From Cohnella luojiensis (GTDB taxonomy: Bacteria; Bacillota; Bacilli; Paenibacillales; Paenibacillaceae): DNA of 39,505 nucleotides. The notes under the pieces are model-generated. The model worked only from the letters and a program-made list of their open reading frames with translations, made no database searches and had not been told where the DNA came from. Every line of letters begins with the position of its first letter. The stretch's first letter is position 1. Below are positions 7,298 through 15,109 of this stretch, one piece after another. The position numbers and the translations under genes are program-made. The stretch is from assembly GCF_004564235.1 (NCBI RefSeq), contig NZ_SOMN01000043.1, forward strand, positions 1 to 39,505, given 5' to 3'.

Positions 7298-8326
7298 ATG
7301 GCAGTGACAGAGTCTAAAGGGAAGTTCAAATCTAGGCCTTTAGCGGCTTCGATTATTATAATAGGAGGACTTGGCGCACTAGCGATAGCTTTGACTTGGG
7401 CAATATCCGTAGGCGTAGCTGATATAAAATTCACGACCGTATGGGCTGCCGTCTTCCAATTCGATCCTGCGCAGAACCAGCATCAGCTCATTCATGAACT
7501 GCGTTTGCCTCGCGCGCTGCTTAGCGCGGTCGTAGGAGCCTGCTTTGCCGTCGCAGGGTCGATCATGCAAGGAATGACGCGCAATCCTTTGGCCGACTCT
7601 GGTCTGCTTGGGATCAACTCGGGCGCCGCTTTCGTGCTCGCCTTATGCATAGCAATCTCTCCCGGCATCTCGCAGTTTAACTTAACGCTGTTCGCTTTTC
7701 TCGGAGCAGGTTTGGGAGCAGGTATCGTATTCGGAATCGGATCTTTGTCGAGAACCGGGCTGACACCCGTGCGCTTGGCTTTATCCGGTGCCGCGGTCTC
7801 TGCCTTGCTATTGGCTTTGACGGAAGGTATCGCCATCCAATTCAACATCGGCCGCGATTTGGCATTCTGGTACGCCGGCGCAGTAGCGGGGACAAGATGG
7901 TTGCATTTTAACATGATATTCCCATGGGCTATTGGCGCTCTCATCGTAGCGCACCTACTGTCAAGATCCATAACCGTCCTGAGCCTTGGGGATGAAGTTG
8001 CCGCGAACCTAGGACAAAGAACGCGTCTTGTGAAGATTGCCGGCTCAGCGGTCGTGCTCATCTTGGCCGGAGCTGCCGTCTCCGTTGTCGGCTCCATTGG
8101 ATTCGTAGGCCTTATTATTCCTCATCTGACACGATTCCTAGTCGGGGTTGACTACCGGTGGATCATTCCATGCTCCGCGGTCCTTGGCAGCTTGTTCCTC
8201 GTGCTGGCAGACATCGGAGCCCGAATGATCAATGCTCCCGCTGAGACGCCGATAGGCGTTCTAGTCGCGCTCATCGGCGTGCCTTTCTTCCTCTATCTGA
8301 CTCGTAGAGACGGGAGGGGGATCTGA
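7298..8326 (+). CDS. FecCD-type iron-siderophore ABC permease, first subunit
   Basis: A 342-residue inner-membrane permease of the BtuC/FhuB/FecCD family with about ten transmembrane helices. Typical blocks are ELRLPRALLSAVVGACFAVAG after TM1, MQGMTRNPLADSGLLGINSGA, the coupling-helix region SLGDEVAANLGQ, and GFVGLIIPHLTRFLVG. It pairs with the next gene, which starts within its stop codon, to form the heterodimeric channel. Iron control is indicated by the Fur box upstream. No binding protein or ATPase is encoded nearby, so those parts must be supplied from elsewhere. Confidence 0.93.
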   Translation: MAVTESKGKFKSRPLAASIIIIGGLGALAIALTWAISVGVADIKFTTVWAAVFQFDPAQNQHQLIHELRLPRALLSAVVGACFAVAGSIMQGMTRNPLADSGLLGINSGAAFVLALCIAISPGISQFNLTLFAFLGAGLGAGIVFGIGSLSRTGLTPVRLALSGAAVSALLLALTEGIAIQFNIGRDLAFWYAGAVAGTRWLHFNMIFPWAIGALIVAHLLSRSITVLSLGDEVAANLGQRTRLVKIAGSAVVLILAGAAVSVVGSIGFVGLIIPHLTRFLVGVDYRWIIPCSAVLGSLFLVLADIGARMINAPAETPIGVLVALIGVPFFLYLTRRDGRGI

Positions 8327-9309
8327 TGTCGAAAGGAATCGCGGTACTGACCGCCATCGCCATTCTCATCCTAACCGTTTTCCTAATTAGCATGAATACG
8401 GGATTGATTCATTTAACGCCGATGGAGGTTCTACGCACGTTATTCGGAGGCGGAACCGATCGCCAGCACCTGATCCTGTTCGAGTTCCGATTACCGCGGA
8501 TTATCGTCTCCCTATTGGTTGGAATGGGACTAGCCGTATCGGGATGCATCCTGCAAGGGATTACGCGCAACGGCCTTGCGGAACCGGGTATTCTAGGAAT
8601 CAATGCCGGAGCCGGACTTGCAGTACTGATTTATATCATGTATTTTCCTAATATGGGTTCGTCGCCAGTCTTCTTGTTACCTCTGCTGGCTTTCGGAGGC
8701 GCAGCTCTCACGGCTATCATCATTTACTTGCTCGCCTTTAAGAAGAACGAAGGGGTATCGCCTTTCCGACTCATCCTTACGGGGATCGCGATGGCCGCCG
8801 CTATTTATGCAGCAACAGTTACGATCACGCTTCAACTTAATCCCGAGAAGTTCAAATTCGTGGAGAGATGGAACGCGGGCTCCATCTGGGGCGCCAATTG
8901 GAATTTCGTGTTAGCGTTATTACCTTGGGTTCTCGTCTTAATTCCTTATGCTATTTATAAGGCTCGTACTCTTAACGTGCTTAATCTCGGGGATCAGCTT
9001 GCTGCCGGTCTTGGGACGCGGGTAGAGAAGGAGAGACTTCGCCTTATTGGCGTCGCGGTAGCGCTGGCGGGCGCTTCCGTTGCGGTGAGCGGCAGCATTG
9101 CGTTCATCGGATTGATTGCCCCGCATCTTGCTCGACGATTGGTCGGAAACAGGTACGAGATCTTACTGCCGACCTCCGCGTTGACTGGGGCATTATTATT
9201 AATCGTAGCCGATACGTTAGCCCGCCCATCGGAGATTCCGACGGGTATCGTCGTTGCGGTCATCGGCGCGCCGTTTTTCCTCTACTTGCTTGCACGTTCC
9301 AAAGCTTAA
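8326..9309 (+). CDS. FecCD-type iron-siderophore ABC permease, second subunit
   Basis: A 327-residue partner permease. It repeats the family pattern: FEFRLPRIIVSLLVGMGLAVSG, LQGITRNGLAEPGILGINAGAG, LNLGDQLAAGLGTR in the coupling region, and SIAFIGLIAPHLARRLVGN. The ATG shares one base with the previous stop, so the two subunits are translationally coupled. Together they form the membrane channel of a ferric-siderophore importer. The ligand is unknown. A YjbR-family gene follows 55 bp later on the same strand. Confidence 0.93.
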   Translation: MSKGIAVLTAIAILILTVFLISMNTGLIHLTPMEVLRTLFGGGTDRQHLILFEFRLPRIIVSLLVGMGLAVSGCILQGITRNGLAEPGILGINAGAGLAVLIYIMYFPNMGSSPVFLLPLLAFGGAALTAIIIYLLAFKKNEGVSPFRLILTGIAMAAAIYAATVTITLQLNPEKFKFVERWNAGSIWGANWNFVLALLPWVLVLIPYAIYKARTLNVLNLGDQLAAGLGTRVEKERLRLIGVAVALAGASVAVSGSIAFIGLIAPHLARRLVGNRYEILLPTSALTGALLLIVADTLARPSEIPTGIVVAVIGAPFFLYLLARSKA

Positions 9310-9364
9310 GAGAAGGAAAGTGAAGTCGGGAATCGGATCTCTTTCTACGAGAGGGTGCTGGAAA

Positions 9365-9760
9365 ATGTCAAACGACGAATTAAAGTCCGAGTTAGGACTT
9401 GCCATGTTGCGGAGCGCGCGAGAAATCTACTCCAAGCTGCCGTCCATCGAGGAAAAAATCGACGGCTTCGGGCATTCCGTCGTCAAAGTGGGCGGAAAGA
9501 CGTTCATAATGATAGGCGAAGGCGAAGAGGGCAATTCGCCGGGAATGAGCATTAAAGCCGACAAAGAAACCCAGCAGATGCTCATCGCGAGAGGAGATTA
9601 CTCAAGAACTCCTTACATCGGACAGCACGGCTGGGTTTCGATTCATGCTGATCGGATTCAAGATTGGAACGAGCTCGGAGAGCTGATCGTGGAAGCTTAT
9701 TTGCGCCAAGCCCCGAAGAAGCTCAGACAATCCTACTTAGACTCCGTCAAGGATAGGTAA
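9365..9760 (+). CDS. MmcQ/YjbR-family protein
   Basis: A 131-residue protein with the YjbR (CyaY-like fold) pattern: an N-terminal helix, a strand pair around VVKVGGKTFIMIGE, the LSIK-type strand MSIKADKETQQMLIARG, YSRTPYIGQHGWVSIHAD, and a final helix pair with LGELIVEAYLRQAPKKL. The family has been called DNA-binding but its biochemical role is unsettled. The start at 9365 fits the family length; an upstream in-frame ATG at 9254 would overlap the permease. Its position suggests co-transcription with the iron permeases, perhaps by chance. Confidence 0.82.
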   Translation: MSNDELKSELGLAMLRSAREIYSKLPSIEEKIDGFGHSVVKVGGKTFIMIGEGEEGNSPGMSIKADKETQQMLIARGDYSRTPYIGQHGWVSIHADRIQDWNELGELIVEAYLRQAPKKLRQSYLDSVKDR

Positions 9761-9778
9761 CCTCGAGCAAAGCTTCCT

Positions 9779-10123
9779 TTAGTTGGCCGTCTCCTGAAAG
9801 TTGATGGTTATGATTCGGTCGTTCGAAGTATAGAATTGTATGGTCACCCGGACTTCGAATTCACGCGCACCTTCCCGAAGACGAAGCTTGAAAACCTCTT
9901 CGGCAACCCCTTGAGATACTCGGACGCGTCCCACGTGCAGGTAATCGACGATATCGGCGCGATACCTGGCTTTGGTTTGCTGCATGGCGATTTGTCCCCA
10001 TTTGGCATATTCCGGGACGCTTGTTGCAGCGTGTACAGAAGGCGGCTTTATCAAGAATCCTGCTTCGTGAGCCATTATTAACGCTAAGGTTAACATGATC
10101 GTTCTTATCGATCTGTTCATCAT
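9779..10123 (-). CDS. Small secreted DUF3889-like protein
   Basis: A 114-residue exported protein. It has a basic N-terminus, a hydrophobic core IMLTLALIMAHEAGFLI, and a probable signal-peptidase site after SVHA. The mature part, PEYAKWGQIAMQQTKARY, DIVDYLHVGRVRV, and a final beta hairpin, matches what I recall of the Bacillus DUF3889 (YqzG-like) family. The function is unknown. It is convergent with the YjbR gene, with only 18 bp between the stops and no clear terminator there. Confidence 0.6.
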   Translation of the reverse strand: MMNRSIRTIMLTLALIMAHEAGFLIKPPSVHAATSVPEYAKWGQIAMQQTKARYRADIVDYLHVGRVRVSQGVAEEVFKLRLREGAREFEVRVTIQFYTSNDRIITINFQETAN

Positions 10124-10177
10124 CCCACCATCGCTTTCTCCTTGGTTAGAGTTGTGCTATTGGAGAGGAGGCATCGT

Positions 10178-10339
10178 TTGGAAACCTTCGGAAGAGGCTG
10201 TTTATATCTGATCGTTGGATTCATTATCCTTACGCTCTTTGCTATTCTGACCCGGAGTTATATAAATATTCCATGGTTCATCCTGATCCCGATCATCATC
10301 CTCGCGTTCTGGATAGCCAGCAATAAAAGCAAAAAGTGA
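10178..10339 (+). CDS. Small two-helix membrane protein, unknown function
   Basis: A TTG start at 10178 lies behind a very strong GGAGAGGAGG. The 53-residue product has two hydrophobic segments, LYLIVGFIILTLFAILT and WFILIPIIILAFWIA, and a lysine-rich end (SNKSKK). The final codons form the left arm of the long hairpin shared with the convergent fumC. No family is recognised. Confidence 0.55.
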   Translation: METFGRGCLYLIVGFIILTLFAILTRSYINIPWFILIPIIILAFWIASNKSKK

Positions 10340-10373
10340 GGGGCCGACGGTCGCCTCACTTTTTGCTTTTATT
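10322..10373. terminator. Bidirectional terminator built from the ends of two genes
   Basis: A perfect 20-bp inverted repeat (10322-10341 with 10354-10373) has a 12-nt GC-rich loop. The left arm encodes the last residues and stop of the small membrane protein. The right arm contains the fumC stop. T-rich tracts occur in both directions. Confidence 0.9.
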
Positions 10374-11757
10374 CATGCGGATGAATCATCTGTTCAGGAC
10401 GAACGATCTCATCGAACTGCTGTTCTGTCAAGAGCCCGCTTCGCAATGCAGCCTCTTTCAAGGTGAGACCTTCATTATGGGCTGTCTTCGCGATGGATGC
10501 CGCATTTTCGTAACCGATATGAGGGTTAAGCGCGGTAACCAGCATGAGCGAACGCTCCAGATGAGCGCGAATGACCGCTTGATTCGCTTCGATTCCGACT
10601 GCGCAGTTGTCGTTCCAAGAGTGGATGGCGTCCGACAGAAGTCTCGTCGTCTGCAGGAAGTTGTAGATGATAACCGGCTTGAATACGTTCAGCTCGAAAT
10701 TTCCTTGGCTTGCCGCGATACCGATCGTGACGTCATTCCCCATCACTTGCGCCACGACCATCGTCATGGCTTCCGATTGCGTAGGATTCACCTTTCCAGG
10801 CATGATAGAGCTGCCAGGCTCATTCGCCGGAATCGTAATCTCGCCGATTCCGCTTCTGGGTCCGCTAGCCAACCAACGAACATCGTTGGCGATTTTCATT
10901 AAATCCGCAGCTAGCGCCTTGAGTGCGCCATGAACGTGTACCAGCTCATCGTGACTGGTGAGGGCATGGAACTTGTTCGAAGCCGTCTCAAATGTCTTCC
11001 CGCTTAATTTGCTAAGCTGCTCCGCAACCTTGGAGCCGAATTGAGGATGCGCGTTAATGCCCGTACCGACGGCGGTTCCCCCGATCGCAAGCTCGCGCAA
11101 GCTCTCCGAGCTTTCCCGGATCATCCGATCGGTCTTATCCAGCATGCGAACCCAGCCGCTCATCTCCTGTCCGAGCGTGAGAGGAGTCGCATCCTGCAGG
11201 TGGGTACGACCGATCTTGATTACATCCGCGAATTGTAGACTCTTGCGTTCCAAAGTTTCCTTTAACTTCCGGATCGCAGGCAGTACTTGATCCTCCACAG
11301 CGATCAATGCAGCGATGTGCATGGCTGTTGGGAATGTATCGTTAGAGCTTTGCGACTTGTTGACGTCGTCGTTCGGATGGACGCGATGTTCGCTGCCTTG
11401 TTCGGCTAGAAGCTGATTGGCGCGATGGGCGATCACTTCGTTCACGTTCATGTTGGACTGCGTTCCGCTGCCTGTCTGCCATACGGCAAGGGGGAAGTGG
11501 CCATCCCATTTTCCCTGCATGATCTCATCAGCTGCAGCAATGATCGCATGGGACTTGTCGGCATCTAACTTACCAAGCTCCAAGTTCACGATCGCGGCAC
11601 TTTTCTTAAGGAGTGCGAACACTCGTATAAGCTCTATCGGCATTTTCTCCGTACCGATCTTGAAATTCGCCAAGCTTCGCTCCGTCTGGGCACCCCACAG
11701 CTTATCCGCTGCAACCCTAACCTCGCCCAATGAATCCTTCTCGATCCGATATTCCAC
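10369..11757 (-). CDS. fumC: Fumarate hydratase, class II
   Basis: A 462-residue enzyme of the fumarase/aspartase superfamily that interconverts fumarate and L-malate in the citric acid cycle without an iron-sulfur cluster. Signatures are [46 protein letters not shown] with the catalytic histidine, and the mobile loop [16 protein letters not shown] with the catalytic serine. A GTG start at 11757 is chosen because GAGGTG precedes it and the length then matches FumC; a longer frame to 11808 has no such support. It ends in the shared terminator. Confidence 0.96.
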   Translation of the reverse strand: MEYRIEKDSLGEVRVAADKLWGAQTERSLANFKIGTEKMPIELIRVFALLKKSAAIVNLELGKLDADKSHAIIAAADEIMQGKWDGHFPLAVWQTGSGTQSNMNVNEVIAHRANQLLAEQGSEHRVHPNDDVNKSQSSNDTFPTAMHIAALIAVEDQVLPAIRKLKETLERKSLQFADVIKIGRTHLQDATPLTLGQEMSGWVRMLDKTDRMIRESSESLRELAIGGTAVGTGINAHPQFGSKVAEQLSKLSGKTFETASNKFHALTSHDELVHVHGALKALAADLMKIANDVRWLASGPRSGIGEITIPANEPGSSIMPGKVNPTQSEAMTMVVAQVMGNDVTIGIAASQGNFELNVFKPVIIYNFLQTTRLLSDAIHSWNDNCAVGIEANQAVIRAHLERSLMLVTALNPHIGYENAASIAKTAHNEGLTLKEAALRSGLLTEQQFDEIVRPEQMIHPHE

Positions 11758-11959
11758 GGTTACACCTCGACTTCCTAGATTTGTTGGCATGGATATTACG
11801 TGTAGCATCTATCTTATAGGAATAATTTAAACATTGCATCGAACAATGAATAGCTTTTGGGACTTCTGAACCAGGGTCCCTAGTAACCATTCCTATCCAA
11901 GAATTTGAAGTTTATAATAGATTGATCATTGCTTAGGCTGATTGCCGGAGGTGCCTTAT

Positions 11960-12571
11960 TTGAGTATCGACGTCGTCTTTCCTTCTAGCGTATATCACGG
12001 CACTTTGGATATTCACCTGGATTCGTTCAAGGAACGGTTATTAAACAAGAGATATTGGAAAAGCGGGCGCGACTTCGGTCATGGTCTATACACCACGATA
12101 TCGATTGAACAAGCCAAGGATTGGGCTCGTTCCATGCAAGATAAGCTCAATAAGGGTCATCCTTGCGTGCTTGAGATTTCCGTTCAACCGGACCGTTTGG
12201 ACTTTCAACCGAACTCCAGAATTTTCACAGGAATCTCTCACGATTGGGCGAAATATATATATGAACATCGTAAGGTTCGGGTGAATGGAGCCGATCCTTG
12301 TCCGAGACACGCGAACATCGTTATCGGACCTATGGCGGATGCGGATACTGGTAAGATTGTGCAGGATGGGGTAAGATTAAAGAAGGATAGCGAATGGTTC
12401 CTGGATAAGATTACCCGCAATTCGACAAATCGACGTCTCGACAGCTTGAAGCTTGGGAACCAAATCGTTTTCTGCATGGAAGAGCTAGCGCCTATGCTAA
12501 ACATTTCGGGAGCTTACGTCTATCAGGGAAGAAGGTGGCGTTACCATAGCAACAGAGAAGAGAATGAATAG
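11960..12571 (+). CDS. DUF3990-like protein of the ADP-ribosyltransferase fold
   Basis: A 203-residue protein starting at TTG 11960 after GGAGGTG. It carries the DUF3990 pattern: VYHGT (His13), the block GRDFGHGLYTTISIEQAKDWA with Tyr44, and later IVIGPMADADT, close to the family's GPxADD. The final LGNQIVFCMEEL resembles the last conserved strand, with Gln168 where other ART folds have the third key residue. DUF3990 is related by fold to ADP-ribosyltransferases; enzymatic activity is inferred. It overlaps the next small gene by eight bases. The two-gene layout recalls toxin-antitoxin modules, but no toxicity evidence can be read from sequence. Confidence 0.7.
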   Translation: MSIDVVFPSSVYHGTLDIHLDSFKERLLNKRYWKSGRDFGHGLYTTISIEQAKDWARSMQDKLNKGHPCVLEISVQPDRLDFQPNSRIFTGISHDWAKYIYEHRKVRVNGADPCPRHANIVIGPMADADTGKIVQDGVRLKKDSEWFLDKITRNSTNRRLDSLKLGNQIVFCMEELAPMLNISGAYVYQGRRWRYHSNREENE

Positions 12572-12803
12572 TTACGAAAAGGCAATCGCCGAGCAGTTGC
12601 ATCAATTGTACGGTTACACCCCGACTGTCGCGAAAGAAATCATCGAGGAATACCGCGCGGTCATGGGATTAATCGGCGGATACCCTATGGCTTCTGATTA
12701 TGCGGAATATTTCCACCTTGCCAAGCAAGAGGGACGCACCGGCAAAGAATGGATCAATGCCATTCTCAAGCGTAGGGAAGAAGCGGCGGCGTTAGCGCAA
12801 TAA
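12564..12803 (+). CDS. Small acidic/helical partner of the DUF3990 gene
   Basis: A 79-residue, mostly helical protein. Its first half, QLHQLYGYTPTVAKEIIEEYRAVM, looks like an amphipathic helix pair. The second half, DYAEYFHLAKQEGRTGKEWINAIL, ends in an Arg/Glu/Ala-rich tail. No family is recognised. Its ATG lies inside the 3' end of the DUF3990 gene (eight-base overlap), so the two are translated together, and a terminator directly follows. A role as a neutralising or accessory partner is inferred from context only. Confidence 0.65.
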   Translation: MNSYEKAIAEQLHQLYGYTPTVAKEIIEEYRAVMGLIGGYPMASDYAEYFHLAKQEGRTGKEWINAILKRREEAAALAQ

Positions 12804-12805
12804 TG

Positions 12806-12833
12806 AAACCACTCCGTGGATGGAGTGGTTTTT
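12806..12833 (+). terminator. Terminator of the DUF3990 operon
   Basis: AAACCACTCC (12806-12815) and GGAGTGGTTT (12822-12831) followed by TTGTTTT. Confidence 0.9.
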
Positions 12834-12862
12834 GTTTTCGGCGATCAGCATAGGATATTCCG

Positions 12863-13948
12863 TTATTCTTCCGCTTTGCGGCGATCGATAGCTTCGGCCA
12901 TTGTCTTATCGGTGAGATGGGCATAGATTTGCGTCGTTTCCGGAGAGGCATGCCCAAGTTGCTCTTGGGTTTTGTATAGGTCGTTGCTTAAGTAATAGTC
13001 AGTGGCAAAAGAGTGCCTGAGCTTATGGACGGACAAGTAAGGTTTGCCGAACCGCTTGGCGTATTTCATGACCATCTCCTGGATAGCCCGCTTGGTCATT
13101 CTCGAACCTTCCTTTTTCCCGTTGGCGATGGCCAAGAAAAGGGCTTTCTCCTTCTTCGGAGCTTTGTACCTCGTCTCGCGCTGGCTTAAGTATTGTTCCA
13201 GATCGACGATCGCGTCCTGCCGGAAATAGACCGGAGTCTTGAAAGTATCGTCGTTCTTACCTTTACGGAAGACGTAGACAAGCCGCTTTTTGAAATCCAA
13301 GTCGTCCATATTCAGGTTAACGAGTTCGGATACCCGAAGGCCGGAATTGAGAATGAGGCTGACGATACAACAGTCGCGAATCCGGTTATGTTCGTGGGCA
13401 TAGATTGCTTGCTTGTTCGTAGACACGTCGTGGGCGTAATCTTGTTTAATGTAGTTAATGAATTCGAGTATCTCTTGCTCCTGAAGAAGCTTACCCTCCA
13501 GCTTAGCCGCGGTGTCTTTAGGCTTCTGCGTTCTCTTTACCGACACCTTGGCCATGACGTTTCGTTTAAGAAGAGGATAGAAGTTATCGTCCTCGGCGAT
13601 CTGGCTTAAGTAATGAAACAGGGAACGCAAGGACGAAAGCTTGCGGGATATGGTCGTCTTCGTGTTCGCATTGTCCCGCTTGGTAGCGAGGAACATTCGG
13701 AAATTATCGACGCTATCCATGTGCAGCCGCTCTAAGTCCTCGAGAGGGATTTCCGTCATTTTCCCCGCTGAAGTCAATCCTTCCGCCATTAGCCAAGACA
13801 GGAACGCCTCGTAATCCCTTATGTACTCTAGCAATGACGACGGAGAGAGGTCGGGCAGCTTATAGTTCATGAATTTCTCGACGTACCAGGGCATCCTCGG
13901 TATTCTTTGGTCGAGTTCTATCCGGTCTTTGCGTTTCTGAAGGTTCAT
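12863..13948 (-). CDS. xerS: Tyrosine recombinase XerS
   Basis: A 361-residue site-specific recombinase of the XerS subgroup, which acts alone in streptococci and has homologues in Bacillales. An N-terminal core-binding domain (about 10-120) precedes the catalytic domain. The catalytic residues are visible: Arg205 in NSGLRVSEL, a Lys near 229-231, His308 and Arg311 in SVHKLRHSFAT, His333 in LGHASPETT, and Tyr342 as nucleophile. The start at 13948 follows GGGGTGA. In this window two dif-like sites lie at 15066 and 16587, only 1.1-2.6 kb away. Whether XerS or XerC/D uses them is unknown. Confidence 0.9.
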   Translation of the reverse strand: MNLQKRKDRIELDQRIPRMPWYVEKFMNYKLPDLSPSSLLEYIRDYEAFLSWLMAEGLTSAGKMTEIPLEDLERLHMDSVDNFRMFLATKRDNANTKTTISRKLSSLRSLFHYLSQIAEDDNFYPLLKRNVMAKVSVKRTQKPKDTAAKLEGKLLQEQEILEFINYIKQDYAHDVSTNKQAIYAHEHNRIRDCCIVSLILNSGLRVSELVNLNMDDLDFKKRLVYVFRKGKNDDTFKTPVYFRQDAIVDLEQYLSQRETRYKAPKKEKALFLAIANGKKEGSRMTKRAIQEMVMKYAKRFGKPYLSVHKLRHSFATDYYLSNDLYKTQEQLGHASPETTQIYAHLTDKTMAEAIDRRKAEE

Positions 13949-14109
13949 CGATTCACCCCGTTCGGTATAAATCAACTGTACTGGCTGTCGTTAAAATATT
14001 CAAGTGCAGTATGCAGTCGACGGCATTTCCTGAAGCAACTATCCGAAGTTCTCGCTCGTCTAGAGAGTAATAAGCGTCAAGTAAGCCATTAGAGAAAAGG
14101 GGCTGCAGA

Positions 14110-14709
14110 ATGAGAAAGAACATCCTATTAACGATAATGATCGGGTTATTGATACTGGCGTTGACAGCATGCGGGAATAAACCGAACGACAATCCGGCGG
14201 GTCCGGGGACGGATTCCAGTGTACAAGATCCCGATATGAAAGGGACGATCACGGCTATTGACGGAAATCGTGTTCTTATCGTAGATAAATTGCCGAATGC
14301 TCCAGATGATTCGAATCCAATGGCGATTTGGGTAGACTTCCCCGCAGAGGCAGTTGCCGATGTCAAAGTTGGATATAAAGTGAAAGCTTGGAGTCTGGAC
14401 GGAGTCATGTTGGAAAGTTATCCGATGCAGACAAAGGGCAGTAGGCTTGAGATTGTGAGCGCCGATATAGGCACGGGAGATTTGCAAGGTACGATCACGG
14501 AAGTCCGATTGGACGAAAACGATGTTACCAAAAGCTATGTTGTAATCGACGGGAACGAATACGGCTTATTGCCGATCACGGTTTACTGGCGCGGAGATTC
14601 ACCAGTAGATATAAGCGTATTGAAGATCGGTGTACAGGTGGAAGCGTGGTTTCCGGGTTATCAGGTCATGAACGAGAAACAGATTACGCAGCTTAGGATC
14701 GTTGACTAA
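14110..14709 (+). CDS. DUF3221-like lipoprotein
   Basis: A 199-residue lipoprotein with a signal peptide ending in the lipobox LTAC (Cys21) and a Pro/Gly/Asp-rich linker. Two beta domains of similar layout follow: KGTITAIDGNRVLIVDKLPN...VGYKVKAW and QGTITEVRLDENDV...IGVQVEAWFPGY. Each has the G-x-I-x-x-V/I-x-x-x strand and a V-G-x-x-V-x-A/E-W strand typical of DUF3221. Such proteins are anchored outside the membrane in bacilli; their function is unknown. It is divergent from xerS. Confidence 0.75.
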   Translation: MRKNILLTIMIGLLILALTACGNKPNDNPAGPGTDSSVQDPDMKGTITAIDGNRVLIVDKLPNAPDDSNPMAIWVDFPAEAVADVKVGYKVKAWSLDGVMLESYPMQTKGSRLEIVSADIGTGDLQGTITEVRLDENDVTKSYVVIDGNEYGLLPITVYWRGDSPVDISVLKIGVQVEAWFPGYQVMNEKQITQLRIVD

Positions 14710-14791
14710 TAGCGTCATTTCGTTTAGGAAGGGTAATTTGATACAATAAGGGTATGTCCATGGACCCTAATGGATTAAGGGGGGATTAGCC

Positions 14792-15076
14792 ATGAGCGAT
14801 CTCGGATATTTGCTTGTCTGGATTCTATTACTGGCCTTGCCAATATGCGCTTTATGGCATAGGAGGTGGTGGCCTTTCTCGGTTTACGTCTTGGGTTGCT
14901 TCGTCTTTCTCTATTCGAACTTGAGGGAAAACGGGGGGTGGGATGATCTAGCCGACATTGCTACGTTGCTCGTAGTCGTAATCCCGATCTGTATCGTGGG
15001 ATCAATCGTGTGGGTTGCATTAACTCTAATAGATCGGCATCGGGAGAAGAACAAGGTTAACAGATTTAAGACATAA
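14792..15076 (+). CDS. Small three-helix membrane protein ending inside a dif-like site
   Basis: A 94-residue protein with helices LGYLLVWILLLALPICALW, WPFSVYVLGCFVFLYS and LLVVVIPICIVGSIVWVALTL, and a basic tail. No family is recognised. AGGGGGGATTAG before the ATG is a fair ribosome site. Its last two codons and stop (AAG ACA TAA) lie within the left arm of the 28-bp dif-like sequence. The natural C-terminus may therefore have been changed by recombination there. Confidence 0.55.
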   Translation: MSDLGYLLVWILLLALPICALWHRRWWPFSVYVLGCFVFLYSNLRENGGWDDLADIATLLVVVIPICIVGSIVWVALTLIDRHREKNKVNRFKT

Positions 15077-15093
15077 CTATAATTATGTAAACT
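15066..15093 (+). repeat. dif-like Xer recombination site, copy 1
   Basis: The layout is 11-6-11: TTAAGACATAA / CTATAA / TTATGTAAACT. The right arm equals the XerD-side arm I recall for Bacillus subtilis dif, and ATAA-N6-TTAT is the conserved core of bacterial dif sites. Bases 15071-15095 recur exactly at 16592-16616. The site also contains TATAAT (15078-15083), so a promoter or operator role for nos is the rival reading. Confidence 0.55.
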
Positions 15094-15109
15094 AACTGGA
15101 GTGCCAACT

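Noticed and set aside
7492..8097. A 201-codon leftward frame inside the first FecCD gene
   Set aside because: It is a shadow frame caused by the codon bias of the permease; no domain.
10336..10902. A long rightward frame antisense to fumC
   Set aside because: It is the complementary-strand shadow of a strongly conserved gene, Arg/His-rich and without a ribosome site.
15071..15095. Reading the repeat before nos as a Fur/PerR/Zur-type operator
   Set aside because: Its symmetry is even (centre between two bases), not the 7-1-7 form of that family, and it continues into the dif-type right arm. A different operator class is kept as the rival to the Xer reading.
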